DNA from: RGIG9115 sp045128915
GTDB taxonomy: Bacteria; Bacillota; Clostridia; UBA1381
NCBI GenBank assembly: GCA_045128915.1
Contig: JBGVIT010000008.1
Span: 1-64,000 of the forward strand
Reading direction: 5' to 3'
DNA: 64,000 bases
Positions 32,607 to 41,363 of the stretch are shown here, one piece after another (the first letter of the stretch is position 1; every line of letters begins with the position of its first letter). Position numbers and translations under genes: made by a program. The notes under the pieces are model-generated. The model did not search any database. It saw nothing but the letters and a program-made list of their open reading frames with translations, and had not been told where the DNA came from.

Positions 32607-32639
32607 AGTACAGATTCTGGTTGAATCTGTACTTTTTTT
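32607..32639. terminator. Bidirectional terminator between cdsA and the GH3 gene
   Basis: AGTACAGATTC–TGGTT–GAATCTGTACT flanked by A8 and T7, a strong stem usable by both convergent genes. Confidence 0.9.
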
Positions 32640-32643
32640 AATA

Positions 32644-34311
32644 TTACCAAACTCGTCTTGTTGGCTCAAGTGATACCGGTGATTTTCCCACAAACGGTAT
32701 CTCTCCGTATATAGCTTTTACAAAAGCAGATATAATTTCAGGTGTATCGCAGTGGGTGTTTATAAATGTATTTGCACCGGTCATAAAGTCATAATGAATA
32801 TACGGATACTCGAAAGACACGCCAAGAGATTTTTCGTTTCCGCTGGAGAAAGCGAATTGAAGCGCTTGACTCTCTTCTCCGTAGAATCCAACTTCGCCGC
32901 CCAGATTTGCAGCATATATCAAAAGATCGTTTTCTTCTGCAAGCTTCTTCACTTCAGGATAGTCTGAAAGTCTTCTTTGCATATATACCTCAGCGCCTCT
33001 TTTTTCCAGCTCAGCTTTAAGCATTGGTAAGGTCTTTTCATAAAATACATCAAGATGAGTTGAGCATATAATAGCTATTTTCTTGACTTTGCTTTTATCA
33101 AGAGGGAGCATGTTATTATTGTCATAAAGCAGATGGATGGCTTTATTTGCAGCAGTATTAATAAGCTCCTGAGTATGAGGTACTACGTCTTCTGCCTTAT
33201 ATTTTTCTAAATCGTAGTCGTCATCAAACAGACCCATCTTTTCTTTCATATCAAGGACACGGCTGCAGGCATCATCAATTCTGGACTCTTCCAGCCTGCC
33301 GTCGAGAACGGCTTTTTCAAGAACCAGAGTATCATGAGGATCACATGAGAGGATAACGTCGTTACCGGCTTTCATAATCTCTACAATAAGGTCGTCATGC
33401 TCATAGTATCCCATAAGTCCGCCCATTTTAATATTATCTGTAACGACAACGCCCTTAAATCCCATTTTTTCTTTAAGAAGATCGTTGGTAATCTTCTTTG
33501 ATAAAGTTGCAGGTATATACTTGCCATTTATTTTAGTATCATCGCAGGCAGGGAATGTTGCGTGAGTAGTCATAATCGACCAGACACCCTTGTCAATAAG
33601 AGACTGGAATATCATCCCTTGCTCTTCCCACCATTCCTCCATAGAGCAGGAGTTTGTGGAAGTAGTAAAGTGAGCATTTCTGTATTCATATTTATCTGTG
33701 CTTGGGAAATGCTTTACAGTAGCCGCAACGCCTACTGACTGCATACCCTGAACATGAGCATTTGAGAACCTTATCAGCTTATCAATATCCTGGGAATATG
33801 TACGCATCATTCCGTGAGTGAATCTGTTTGCAAGATCGCATACAGGAGTCCATTTCCAGTTCAGACCTGCACATTTGTATTCTTTAGCTACAGCTACTCC
33901 AAGGTTATATATAAGCTGTTCGTCGTCTGATGCACCAATGGAAATAGCGTTCGGGATTTTTGAAAGGTCGCAGAAGGTAACTCCCGCACCGCCAACCTCA
34001 CCGTCCAATGCTTTGAGGGGAGTGATGTTTAAATTCTTTTCTATATCCTTTACCCAGCCTATATACTGCTTGCTTGTTATTTTGAATTCGTGGCTGAGTC
34101 GCGCTTCTTGTGTGATATTATCCAATCTCTGACGGCCGTGGCACCATACAGTTCCGAACTGGTAGTCGGAGACAAGCTTATCTCTTTCTTCGTCGGTTCG
34201 AAGTAAATCTCGGCTCACCTCGGATTTGACGTTCAGATCAAACTGTGGTATGCACAAGCATTGTCCTATTTTTTCTCTTAATGTCATTTCTGAAAGCAAT
34301 GGTTTTTTCAT
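32644..34311 (-). CDS. Family 3 glycoside hydrolase (NagZ-like N-terminal domain)
   Basis: 555 aa. GH3 TIM-barrel domain (about 1–345) with the KHFP motif (200–203) and the catalytic aspartate D292 in GFKGVVVTDNIKMGG. A second domain (about 380–555) is of the GH3 C-terminal type. The acid/base loop has KHFPSTDKYEYRNAHF in place of the NagZ KHFPGHGxxxxDSH, so the general acid is not obvious. Likely a beta-N-acetylhexosaminidase or related glycosidase acting in the cytoplasm (no signal peptide). Own promoter upstream and ribosome binding site AAGGAG. Next to NagB-like and PIG-L genes, supporting amino-sugar substrates. Confidence 0.8.
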   Translation of the reverse strand: MKKPLLSEMTLREKIGQCLCIPQFDLNVKSEVSRDLLRTDEERDKLVSDYQFGTVWCHGRQRLDNITQEARLSHEFKITSKQYIGWVKDIEKNLNITPLKALDGEVGGAGVTFCDLSKIPNAISIGASDDEQLIYNLGVAVAKEYKCAGLNWKWTPVCDLANRFTHGMMRTYSQDIDKLIRFSNAHVQGMQSVGVAATVKHFPSTDKYEYRNAHFTTSTNSCSMEEWWEEQGMIFQSLIDKGVWSIMTTHATFPACDDTKINGKYIPATLSKKITNDLLKEKMGFKGVVVTDNIKMGGLMGYYEHDDLIVEIMKAGNDVILSCDPHDTLVLEKAVLDGRLEESRIDDACSRVLDMKEKMGLFDDDYDLEKYKAEDVVPHTQELINTAANKAIHLLYDNNNMLPLDKSKVKKIAIICSTHLDVFYEKTLPMLKAELEKRGAEVYMQRRLSDYPEVKKLAEENDLLIYAANLGGEVGFYGEESQALQFAFSSGNEKSLGVSFEYPYIHYDFMTGANTFINTHCDTPEIISAFVKAIYGEIPFVGKSPVSLEPTRRVW

Positions 34312-34355
34312 AATATTATTCTCCTTGCAGTTAATAAATGTCAGTTGACAAGTGT

Positions 34356-34384
34356 ATTATACAATATTTATAAACAAAAGACAA
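34356..34384 (-). promoter_or_regulatory. Promoter of the GH3 gene
   Basis: Minus strand TTGTCT (34384–34379), 17-bp spacer, TATAAT (34361–34356), within the 151-bp gap after the NagB-like gene. Confidence 0.7.
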
Positions 34385-34462
34385 GAGGCTATTTTTGACT
34401 ATTTTGCGAAAAAAATAAACAATAGATGCTGCTTAAAAAAACAGCCTCATTATTTATATATG

Positions 34463-35398
34463 TCAATTGCACTCAGCAACTAATGGACCTGCAAGCTCTT
34501 TTAAGTAGAACAGCTTGCCGGGTAGTGTAGGAATGTATGATGATGCAATATGTCTTGTAGGACCGTAGTGTAGAGTTATTAAAAAGCTCATTCCCTGCCA
34601 GCCCATACCTCTGCCGAGAGCGCCGTCAGCACCGCCGATTATATAATCTGCTTGTAGGAAAAGTCCTGGGCCTATTGTATTTGCTCTGCAAGGCACAAGT
34701 GTGGTACGGCTTTTAAAGCTGGTGATTGCATTTTGCTCAATAGTGAGGGGATGGAGCTTTGCGCCAATGCGGTAGCATTGTTTCTTCCATTCATCATCTG
34801 TTGCAAATTCAGCGCCGAAATGCGGCTCCCAGAAAGCAATATGGCAAGCTCTGCCTATACCAAATACCAAAACAAGCTTTACGCCCTCAGCTTTAAGAGC
34901 TGCAATTTTTTCGGGGTATGTAGGAAGGTTTTCCTTTGTAGCAAAGTTTCTTTGACTTTCGGGAACGGTTTTATTAAGCTTATTGAAGAATGCATCTTTC
35001 ATGCTGTATTCAAAAGATGCAGGATTGTCGTTAGAAAGAGTATTTCCGTCAGCATCTGACCATTCGTCCATATTAAATGTATAAACGTGTGAGCAATCTG
35101 TATCCCATGCGTTCAGGAAATATGCCGCCCACTTATACATACCCATAGGACCTACGGGCAATATCATAGCAAGCTTTTCGCCTTTATCAGCGGCATTTTT
35201 AATCTGGAGAGCAATCTCATGTCCCATGTAAGTGTCGAACTCGCCAAGGTCAGAGCATTCAACGGGGTTGAAATCCTTATTCCAGAAGCATTCTCTTGCC
35301 ATGCCTTTTTCACAGCACTCATCTACTTTTTTCATATCCCATGCTTCGGGATAAAAGCCTTCAAGAAGGCTGCCTTTTAATGTTGATAAAAAATCCAT
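34463..35398 (-). CDS. Glucosamine-6-phosphate isomerase/deaminase-like protein
   Basis: 311 aa, longer than NagB (about 245–265). ISOCOT-fold features: MILPVGPMGMYKWAAYFLN near the phosphate loop, YTFNMDEWSDADG (the conserved F-x-x-D-E-W/Y motif), VLVFGIGRACHIAFWEP, and SFKSRTTLVPCRANTIGPGLFLQADYIIGGADGALGRG. Probably deaminates and isomerises an amino-sugar phosphate or acts on a related sugar. The GIGRACHIAFWEP motif departs from the NagB GxGxDGHIAFNEP (Asp-Gly replaced), which suggests altered substrate or reaction. Follows PIG-L by 17 nt. Confidence 0.75.
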   Translation of the reverse strand: MDFLSTLKGSLLEGFYPEAWDMKKVDECCEKGMARECFWNKDFNPVECSDLGEFDTYMGHEIALQIKNAADKGEKLAMILPVGPMGMYKWAAYFLNAWDTDCSHVYTFNMDEWSDADGNTLSNDNPASFEYSMKDAFFNKLNKTVPESQRNFATKENLPTYPEKIAALKAEGVKLVLVFGIGRACHIAFWEPHFGAEFATDDEWKKQCYRIGAKLHPLTIEQNAITSFKSRTTLVPCRANTIGPGLFLQADYIIGGADGALGRGMGWQGMSFLITLHYGPTRHIASSYIPTLPGKLFYLKELAGPLVAECN

Positions 35399-35415
35399 AA
35401 TTTTCTCCTCCTTAA

Positions 35416-36261
35416 TTAAAACGGGAATAATTTTTGCTCTAATTCTTTAGTAAGCGGTCTGCCGTATTCACTTACCTGAAAGGCTTCCGCACAGCGTACT
35501 TTCTTGCCTATCTTTCTGCCGTATTTTTTAATAAGCTCTTTTCTGAAACGAACGGCAGTTTTAGCAAATCTTACAGCGTAGCCGCGTGTAGCTGCCATAA
35601 TTTCCTTATCGGTGGTCTTTTCGGTAATTTCCATACCCTTAAGCCATTTAATTCTTTCTTCTTCACCCTCAGGAACTTCTTCCTCAAATGTGTAAGGAAG
35701 CCATTCATATGTCTGAGAGGTGTTAAGATGAGCAATATGGAGCTTAGTGTCCATTTCGTCTGTAAGGTCAACAACAACATCAGCTCGGAAGTCAGGTACA
35801 GTAAAGTTATCTTCGTAGCACATAATAACTGGCATACGGCGCATAGCAGGAACATCAGGGCAGGTGTGGGGAACAGTCAGCACATAGCTTGCGTCCTGAA
35901 CTAAAAGTCCTGCTGCTCTGTGGTCAGCATGATAGTCATTAGTTCTGTGAGAAATTATCAAATCGGGTGAGAACTCTCTTATGTACCTGATAAGACGGTT
36001 TCGTGTTTCAAGGTCTGCAACAAGTGTACAGTCATCAATATCCCATACATCATATGTTATACCTAAGTGCTCAGCCACAGCCGCACTTTCTGTTGCACGC
36101 TGCTTAGTAGTTTCCTCGGGACTTAATATATGATGACCGCCGCAACCATTGCAAAGACTGAGAAAACGTACTTCATATCCCATTTTTGCATATTTGCTTG
36201 CAAGGCCGCCACCCTCAAATTCATTATCGTCCTGGTGGGCTCCAATCATTAAAATTTTCAT
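35416..36261 (-). CDS. PIG-L/LmbE family deacetylase
   Basis: 281 aa. Zinc-dependent N-deacetylase of N-acetylglucosamine-type sugars. Metal site motifs: GAHQDDNEFEGGG (A-H-x-D-D) at the N-terminus and SHRTNDYHADHRAAG (H-x-D-H). No signal peptide. First gene of the minus-strand amino-sugar unit, divergent from the AraC regulator at 36382. AAAGGATGATG precedes ATG(36261). Confidence 0.88.
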   Translation of the reverse strand: MKILMIGAHQDDNEFEGGGLASKYAKMGYEVRFLSLCNGCGGHHILSPEETTKQRATESAAVAEHLGITYDVWDIDDCTLVADLETRNRLIRYIREFSPDLIISHRTNDYHADHRAAGLLVQDASYVLTVPHTCPDVPAMRRMPVIMCYEDNFTVPDFRADVVVDLTDEMDTKLHIAHLNTSQTYEWLPYTFEEEVPEGEEERIKWLKGMEITEKTTDKEIMAATRGYAVRFAKTAVRFRKELIKKYGRKIGKKVRCAEAFQVSEYGRPLTKELEQKLFPF

Positions 36262-36290
36262 GATACATCATCCTTTTAATAAAATAAAGT

Positions 36291-36319
36291 TTGACATTTT
36301 GTCAATTATATTGTATCAT
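36291..36319. promoter_or_regulatory. Divergent promoter region with palindromic -35 elements
   Basis: TTGACA (36291–36296) and TGTCAA (36300–36305) form a perfect palindrome with a 3-nt centre. The plus-strand AraC promoter is TTGACA–17 bp–TATCAT (36314–36319). The right arm read on the minus strand is a TTGACA for the PIG-L gene, with only a weak -10. The two divergent genes thus share an overlapping control site. Confidence 0.65.
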
Positions 36320-36381
36320 AATTATGAAAAAAGTCTTTATCAATATTCGCGTAAAAGTTATCAATTCTTTCGGAGGAGTAT

Positions 36382-37242
36382 ATGTTACCTGAAAATCATA
36401 TCACAATAGAAAGCTTCAATACAATATATTATTTTGAGTTTGGGAAGAATTTTTCCCATCCCCCTGAAAAGCATGATTCCTGGGAAATGGTATATGTAGA
36501 TAAGGGTGAAATTATTGCAATAACTGATGGTGTAGGTTGCAGTATGGAGCAGGGGCAGGTCATATTTCATGAGCCAAACGAAATCCATGCCCATATATCA
36601 AATAAAGAAGTAGCAAATAATATGCTTGTGGTATCGTTTGAGTGCGACAGCAAGCATATGGAGTTTTTTAAAAATAAAACTTTCACTCTTGACCGCACTT
36701 CAAAAACTCTTTTATCATTGTTCCTGAGCGAAGCAAGGGACGCCATGGGCAAAATCCCGGGCGACTATAATAATAAATCAGAGCCGTGTTTTGATAATTC
36801 AAAGTTTGGAGCCGGACAGCTTATGAAATATCACTTTGCGGAGTTTTTAATAAAGCTTATCAGAATGGGTACGGAGCTTTCCAGTAACATTTCGCCCAAT
36901 CATGAAAATAAGATTATGGCAAATAATTCCACAGCAGAGCTTGTTATGGAATTTCTGAACAGCCGAATTTACGGTGCAGCATCTTTGGATGATATTTGCA
37001 AGCAATTTTATATAGGAAAGACAAAGCTGAATGAAATATTCTGCGACTACGCAGGAATAAGTCCCATGAAATATTATAACAATCTTAAAATAGACGAAGC
37101 AAAAAAGCTTATCCGAGAGGACAACTTTTCCATAAGCCAGATATCAGAGCTTCTTCATTATTCAGGAGTGCAGAATTTTTCAAGAACATTCAAAAACTCC
37201 GTAGGCTTTTCCCCTGCGGAGTATAAGAAAAGTATTTTATAA
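36382..37242 (+). CDS. AraC-family transcriptional regulator
   Basis: 286 aa. N-terminal cupin domain (KHDSWEMVYVDKGEIIAITDGVGCSMEQGQVIFHEPNEIHAHI) and C-terminal pair of helix-turn-helix motifs (about 190–285; SLDDICKQFYIGKTKLNEIFCDYAGISPMKYYNNLKIDEAKKLI and SISQISELLHYSGVQNFSRTFKNSVGFSPAEYKKS). Probably activates the divergent PIG-L–NagB-like–GH3 genes on sensing an amino sugar. CGGAGGAGTAT precedes ATG. Confidence 0.9.
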   Translation: MLPENHITIESFNTIYYFEFGKNFSHPPEKHDSWEMVYVDKGEIIAITDGVGCSMEQGQVIFHEPNEIHAHISNKEVANNMLVVSFECDSKHMEFFKNKTFTLDRTSKTLLSLFLSEARDAMGKIPGDYNNKSEPCFDNSKFGAGQLMKYHFAEFLIKLIRMGTELSSNISPNHENKIMANNSTAELVMEFLNSRIYGAASLDDICKQFYIGKTKLNEIFCDYAGISPMKYYNNLKIDEAKKLIREDNFSISQISELLHYSGVQNFSRTFKNSVGFSPAEYKKSIL

Positions 37243-37249
37243 CAAAAAA

Positions 37250-37276
37250 ACCGAAGCGTAAGCTTCGGTATTTTTT
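37250..37276. terminator. Bidirectional terminator
   Basis: ACCGAAGC–GTAA–GCTTCGGT flanked by A7 and T6, serving the convergent araC and gpmI genes. Confidence 0.9.
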
Positions 37277-37277
37277 G

Positions 37278-38822
37278 TTATCTGTTGATTAGTGATTCAC
37301 CTGACATCTCTGCAGGTTTTTCAAGTCCCATAAGGTCAAGCATTGTAGGACAAAGGTCTGCAAGCTTTCCTTTTTTAAGCTCAACATCGCCTGCGCCCAT
37401 AACAATCAGGGGAACGGGATTTGTTGTGTGAGCTGTGAACACATCATTTGTATCAGGATCAACCATACAGTCAGCATTACCGTGGTCTGCAGTAATAAGG
37501 ATTTGTGCGTCCTTTGCCATAAGTGCATCTACAACCTTGCCAAGACATTTATCAACTGCCTCTACAGCGGCCTTTGCTGCATCAAATACGCCTGTATGTC
37601 CAACCATGTCACAGTTTGCGAAGTTAAGGATAATGCAGTCATATTTATCTTCGTTTATAAGCTGAACACAAGCATCTGCTACCTGATATGCGCTCATTTC
37701 AGGCTGCATATCATAAGTTGCAACTTTAGGTGACGGAATAAGCTTTCTGTCCTCGCCATCATATACATTTTCTACACCGCCGTTAAAGAAGAATGTTACA
37801 TGAGCGTATTTTTCAGTTTCAGCAATTCTAAGCTGCTTAAGTCCTTTCTTTGAAATATACTCGCCGAAAGTATTTGTAAGTGATTCAGGCTTGAATGCCA
37901 CGTCAACGTTAGGCATAGAAGCATCATACTGTGTCATGCACACATAATAAAGGGGAAGAAGCTCACGCTTGAAGCCTGTAAATTCAGGATCAACAAGAGT
38001 TCTTGTGATTTCTCTTGCGCGGTCAGGACGGAAGTTGAAGAATACTACTGAATCGTTTGCAGAAATCTTACCTACGGGCGCACCGTTTTTTGTAACAACT
38101 GCAGGAATAATGAATTCGTCGGTAATTGCTGCGCCGTTTTCGTCGAGAGTTTCGTAGGATTTGTTCATCATAGCCTGAACATCTTCGCACATTACTCCAA
38201 GATTTCTTACAGCCGCGTCATATGCTTTTTCAACTCTGTTCCAATTTGTATCTCTGTCCATGGCGTAGTATCTGCCCATTACGGTTGCAATCTCACCAAC
38301 GCCTGCTTTATCAAGATATTCCTGAAGCTCTGCAAGGAAGCCCGCACCGCTTGTGGGAGAAACGTCACGTCCGTCCATGATACAATGGATATAAACCTTC
38401 TTAAGACCTGCAGTTTTTGCAAGGTCAATAAGTCCGAAAAGATGTTCAATATGGCTGTGTACACCGCCGTCGGAAAGCAGTCCCATAAAATGCAGGGCGC
38501 TGTCATTCTTCTTGCAGTTATCTATAGCCTTAATAAGAGCGGGGTTTTTGAAAAAGTCGCCGTCTTTAATTGATTTTGTTATTCTTGTAAGCTCCTGATA
38601 AACTACTCTGCCGGCGCCGATGTTTGTGTGTCCTACTTCGGAGTTACCCATCTGTCCTTCGGGAAGACCTACGCTCATGCCGCTTGCATAGAGAATAGTA
38701 TTGGGGTAATCGGCAAAATAAGAATCAATGTTTGGAGTATCAGCAGCTTTAATAGCGTTGCCTGTTACTGTATCATTGATACCGTAGCCGTCAAGAATGA
38801 TAAGAGCTATTGGTTTTTTCAT
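37278..38822 (-). CDS. gpmI: 2,3-bisphosphoglycerate-independent phosphoglycerate mutase
   Basis: 514 aa. Metal-dependent mutase interconverting 3- and 2-phosphoglycerate. N-terminal PIALIILDGYGIND, catalytic Ser in QMGNSEVGHTNIGAGRVVYQ, HIMDGRDVSPTSG insertion domain, and C-terminal metal ligands in NFANCDMVGHTG and ITADHGNAD. ATG(38822) after AGAGGATTTTTAAGC; a longer upstream frame overlaps a hairpin and lacks homology. Third gene of the pgk-tpiA-gpmI cluster. Confidence 0.96.
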   Translation of the reverse strand: MKKPIALIILDGYGINDTVTGNAIKAADTPNIDSYFADYPNTILYASGMSVGLPEGQMGNSEVGHTNIGAGRVVYQELTRITKSIKDGDFFKNPALIKAIDNCKKNDSALHFMGLLSDGGVHSHIEHLFGLIDLAKTAGLKKVYIHCIMDGRDVSPTSGAGFLAELQEYLDKAGVGEIATVMGRYYAMDRDTNWNRVEKAYDAAVRNLGVMCEDVQAMMNKSYETLDENGAAITDEFIIPAVVTKNGAPVGKISANDSVVFFNFRPDRAREITRTLVDPEFTGFKRELLPLYYVCMTQYDASMPNVDVAFKPESLTNTFGEYISKKGLKQLRIAETEKYAHVTFFFNGGVENVYDGEDRKLIPSPKVATYDMQPEMSAYQVADACVQLINEDKYDCIILNFANCDMVGHTGVFDAAKAAVEAVDKCLGKVVDALMAKDAQILITADHGNADCMVDPDTNDVFTAHTTNPVPLIVMGAGDVELKKGKLADLCPTMLDLMGLEKPAEMSGESLINR

Positions 38823-38859
38823 GCTTAAAAATCCTCTTTCTGTTTTTATAATGTTTGAA

Positions 38860-38888
38860 GAAGCTTGTTGCAACATACAACAAGCTTC
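38860..38888 (-). promoter_or_regulatory. Hairpin between tpiA and gpmI
   Basis: GAAGCTTGTTG and CAACAAGCTTC form a perfect 11-bp stem with a 7-nt loop. No T tract follows on the minus strand, so it is more likely an mRNA-processing or stability structure than a terminator. Confidence 0.55.
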
Positions 38889-38904
38889 ACCCATTTTAAT
38901 ATAA

Positions 38905-39657
38905 TTATTTTGCTGCTGCAACTATTGTAGCGAAGTCTGCAGACTTGAGTGATGCTCCGCCAATAAGTCCACCGTCGATGTTTGCTTTTGCAAGAAGACC
39001 TGCACAGTTAGCAGCGTTCATTGAGCCGCCGTACTGAATTGTGATTTCCTTTGCAGTTTCAGCGTCATAAAGAGCTGCAAGCACGTTTCTGATAGCGCCG
39101 CAAACTTCTTCAGCCTGATCGTCAGTAGCAGTCTTGCCTGTTCCGATTGCCCAGATAGGCTCGTATGCAACAACAACTTTCTTTGCGTCGTCTGCTGCAA
39201 TGTTTGCAAATGCTTTCTTAATCTGGATTGTGATTAAGTCCATTGTAATTCCTGCTTCTCTCTGCTCAAGGCTTTCACCGCAGCAAACAATAGGAATAAG
39301 ACCTTTTTCAAGAGCCTTCTTTGTTTTGAGGTTAACAGTTTCATCTGTTTCGTTGTTGTATTCACGTCTTTCGCTGTGACCGATGATAACGTAGTCAACA
39401 CCGAGGTCAACAAGCATATCAGCGCTTACTTCGCCTGTGAAAGCACCCTTATCTTCAAAGTGAAGATTTTCAGCGCCGATTTTAACGTGTGTGCCGCTTG
39501 CTGCTCTTACAGCTTCGCTGAGATTAACGTAAGGTGTGCAGCAAACAACCTCGCAAGCTGCGCCCTTTGTAGCTTCTACAACTTCCTTAACATAGTCATA
39601 TGTTTCAGAAGGAAGCTTGTTCATTTTCCAGTTACCTGCAATAATATACTTTCCCAT
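38905..39657 (-). CDS. tpiA: Triosephosphate isomerase
   Basis: 250 aa. TIM barrel converting dihydroxyacetone phosphate and glyceraldehyde 3-phosphate. IIAGNWKMNK (Lys), VIIGHSERREYNNE (catalytic His) and VVAYEPIWAIGTGKTA (catalytic Glu) are intact, and GGSMNAANCAGLLAKANIDGGLIGGASLK closes the phosphate site. AAAAGGAGATATAAAG precedes ATG(39657). Confidence 0.97.
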   Translation of the reverse strand: MGKYIIAGNWKMNKLPSETYDYVKEVVEATKGAACEVVCCTPYVNLSEAVRAASGTHVKIGAENLHFEDKGAFTGEVSADMLVDLGVDYVIIGHSERREYNNETDETVNLKTKKALEKGLIPIVCCGESLEQREAGITMDLITIQIKKAFANIAADDAKKVVVAYEPIWAIGTGKTATDDQAEEVCGAIRNVLAALYDAETAKEITIQYGGSMNAANCAGLLAKANIDGGLIGGASLKSADFATIVAAAK

Positions 39658-39695
39658 CTTTATATCTCCTTTTCGTGTTTGTAGTAGGATTCATA

Positions 39696-39815
39696 AAAAT
39701 GCACAGATCATTCAACGAATTGCCGTTGAATTACGAACGTAACTCACCGCTCGGCGTATAAACATACGCCTTCGGGAATAAACAATGCGGATAAACCGCA
39801 TTGTTTTTCGTTCCG
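39696..39815. repeat. Repeat-like, hairpin-rich gap between pgk and tpiA
   Basis: The 211-nt gap holds AAAATGCACAGATCATTCAA (from 39697), repeated in near-identical form at about 52309–52328. It also has a hairpin GGCGTAT–AAAC–ATACGCC with TCGGGAA after it, related to the cdsA-downstream repeats, and AAACAATGCGG–ATAAA–CCGCATTGTTT (about 39782–39808). No gene. Probably a dispersed intergenic element within the glycolytic operon. Confidence 0.5.
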
Positions 39816-39868
39816 TCCGTTCTGCACTATTTTTCTGAATCCTTCAAAATTGCATAAATCAATATCTA

Positions 39869-41065
39869 TTATTTATCTCCGATTGCTACGATGCCGGGGA
39901 GGTCCTTGCCTTCGAGGAATTCCATTGAAGCACCGCCGCCTGTTGAGATGTGGCTCATCTTGCTTCCGAGACCTGCCTGGTTAACAGCTGCAACGCTGTC
40001 GCCGCCGCCGATGATTGTTGTAGCATCAATGTCAGCAAGAACCTTAGCGATTGCATTTGTTCCCTTAGCGAAGTTAGGCATTTCAAATACGCCCATAGGT
40101 CCGTTCCATACAACAGTCTTTGCTTCCTTAACAGCTTCTGAGAAAAGCTCGATTGTCTTAGGACCAATATCAAGTCCCTGCCAGCCGTCCTCAATTCCGC
40201 CTTCGGGAACTATCTTTGATTCAGCATTGTTGTCGAAATCCTTTGCAACTACTGTATCAACGGGGATAAGGAGCTTAACGCCCTTATTAGCAGCCTTTTC
40301 CATCATTTCCTTAGCATAGTCGATGTAGTCGCTTTCCAAAAGTGAATCACCAACGCCCATGCCCTTAGCAGCCATGAATGTATAAGCCATACCGCCGCCG
40401 ATTATAAGTGTGTCAACCTTTTCAAGAAGGTTGTTGATTACTGAAATTTTACTTGAAACCTTTGAACCGCCGAGGATTGCAACGAGAGGTCTTACGGGAT
40501 CATTAACAGCATTTCCGAGGAAGTCAATTTCCTTTTTGATAAGGTAACCGCAAGCAGCTGTCTTGATATACTGTGTAACACCAACGTTTGAGCAGTGAGC
40601 TCTGTGAGCTGTACCGAATGCATCGTTAACAAATACTTCTGCAAGTGAAGCAAGCTCCTGACTGAACTCGTCAACGTTCTTTGTTTCTTCTTTTCTGTAT
40701 CTTGTGTTCTGGAGAAGAACAACATCGCCTTCGTTCATATTAGCAACAGCAGCCTTTGCATTTTCGCCTACTACGTTATCATCAGCAGCAAATACTACTT
40801 CCTTGCCAAGCTTGTCTGACAAGCTCTTTGCAACGGGTGCAAGTGAAAGTGTGGGAACAGGCTCGCCCTTGGGCTTACCCATATGTGAGCAAAGAATAAC
40901 CTTTGCGCCTTTTTCTATAAGATACTTGATTGTGGGGAGAGCACCGACAATTCTGTTTTCGTCTGTGATATTGCCGTTCTCGTCAAGGGGTACGTTAAAG
41001 TCGCATCTGACTAAAACTTTCTTACCTGCTACATCAATGTCTTCAACTGTGAGCTTATTAAACAT
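39869..41065 (-). CDS. pgk: Phosphoglycerate kinase
   Basis: 398 aa. Transfers phosphate from 1,3-bisphosphoglycerate to ADP. VLVRCDFNVPLDENGNITDENRI, the substrate-loop HMGKPKGEP, AILGGSKVSSKISVI, GPMGVFEMPNFAKGT, and C-terminal GGGDSVAAVNQ and HISTGGGASMEFLEG are all present. ATG(41065) after GGAGGAAAAGAA. Promoter upstream; gapA, often first in this cluster, is not in the window. Confidence 0.97.
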   Translation of the reverse strand: MFNKLTVEDIDVAGKKVLVRCDFNVPLDENGNITDENRIVGALPTIKYLIEKGAKVILCSHMGKPKGEPVPTLSLAPVAKSLSDKLGKEVVFAADDNVVGENAKAAVANMNEGDVVLLQNTRYRKEETKNVDEFSQELASLAEVFVNDAFGTAHRAHCSNVGVTQYIKTAACGYLIKKEIDFLGNAVNDPVRPLVAILGGSKVSSKISVINNLLEKVDTLIIGGGMAYTFMAAKGMGVGDSLLESDYIDYAKEMMEKAANKGVKLLIPVDTVVAKDFDNNAESKIVPEGGIEDGWQGLDIGPKTIELFSEAVKEAKTVVWNGPMGVFEMPNFAKGTNAIAKVLADIDATTIIGGGDSVAAVNQAGLGSKMSHISTGGGASMEFLEGKDLPGIVAIGDK

Positions 41066-41146
41066 TTCTTTTCCTCCATTCCCGTATCCGTAGGATACAG
41101 AGCTATTTTTTTGAGCACCGCTGAGCGCCGTACTCTTACATATTAT

Positions 41147-41175
41147 ATTGTACAGCAAACTGACTGTTTTTTCAA
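41147..41175 (-). promoter_or_regulatory. Promoter of pgk-tpiA-gpmI
   Basis: Minus strand TTGAAA (41175–41170), 17-bp spacer, TACAAT (41152–41147). The ~80-nt leader contains GTATCC–TAC–GGATAC immediately before the ribosome binding site and a GAG…CTC hairpin. Confidence 0.7.
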
Positions 41176-41264
41176 GAGATTTTTAATATTTCTGCGAACT
41201 AAATTTGAAATAGTTTTTGTCATTTTTTTGTCAATTATGCACTATTTTGGATATACATGGAACA

Positions 41265-41288
41265 GACCGCGAGATTCGGTCGCTTTTT
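41265..41288 (+). terminator. Terminator-like hairpin upstream of the ABC operon
   Basis: GACCG–CGAGATT–CGGTC followed by GCTTTTTTG. No gene precedes it on the plus strand, so it may end a short transcript or insulate against antisense reading from the pgk promoter region. Confidence 0.5.
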
Positions 41289-41290
41289 TG

Positions 41291-41308
41291 TACTAAAGTG
41301 CTAAAATG
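41291..41308 (+). promoter_or_regulatory. Upstream copy of the transporter operator repeat
   Basis: TACTAAAGTGCTAAAATG, differing by one base from TACTAAAGTGTTAAAATG at 41376–41393, 85 bp downstream. Possible secondary operator for the same regulator. Confidence 0.5.
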
Positions 41309-41363
41309 ATGCAGTATTAAATTACGGCGTATTATACATAATGCAAGAATAAAAAAAATCAGG

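Noticed and set aside
27569..41319. Similarity of the rpsB -10 region (GTGCTAAAATAAAGCAGTAT) to the upstream operator copy of the ABC operon
   Set aside because: About 21 of 25 bases match, but both are AT-rich -10-like segments and the rpsB copy lacks the palindrome; probably coincidence.
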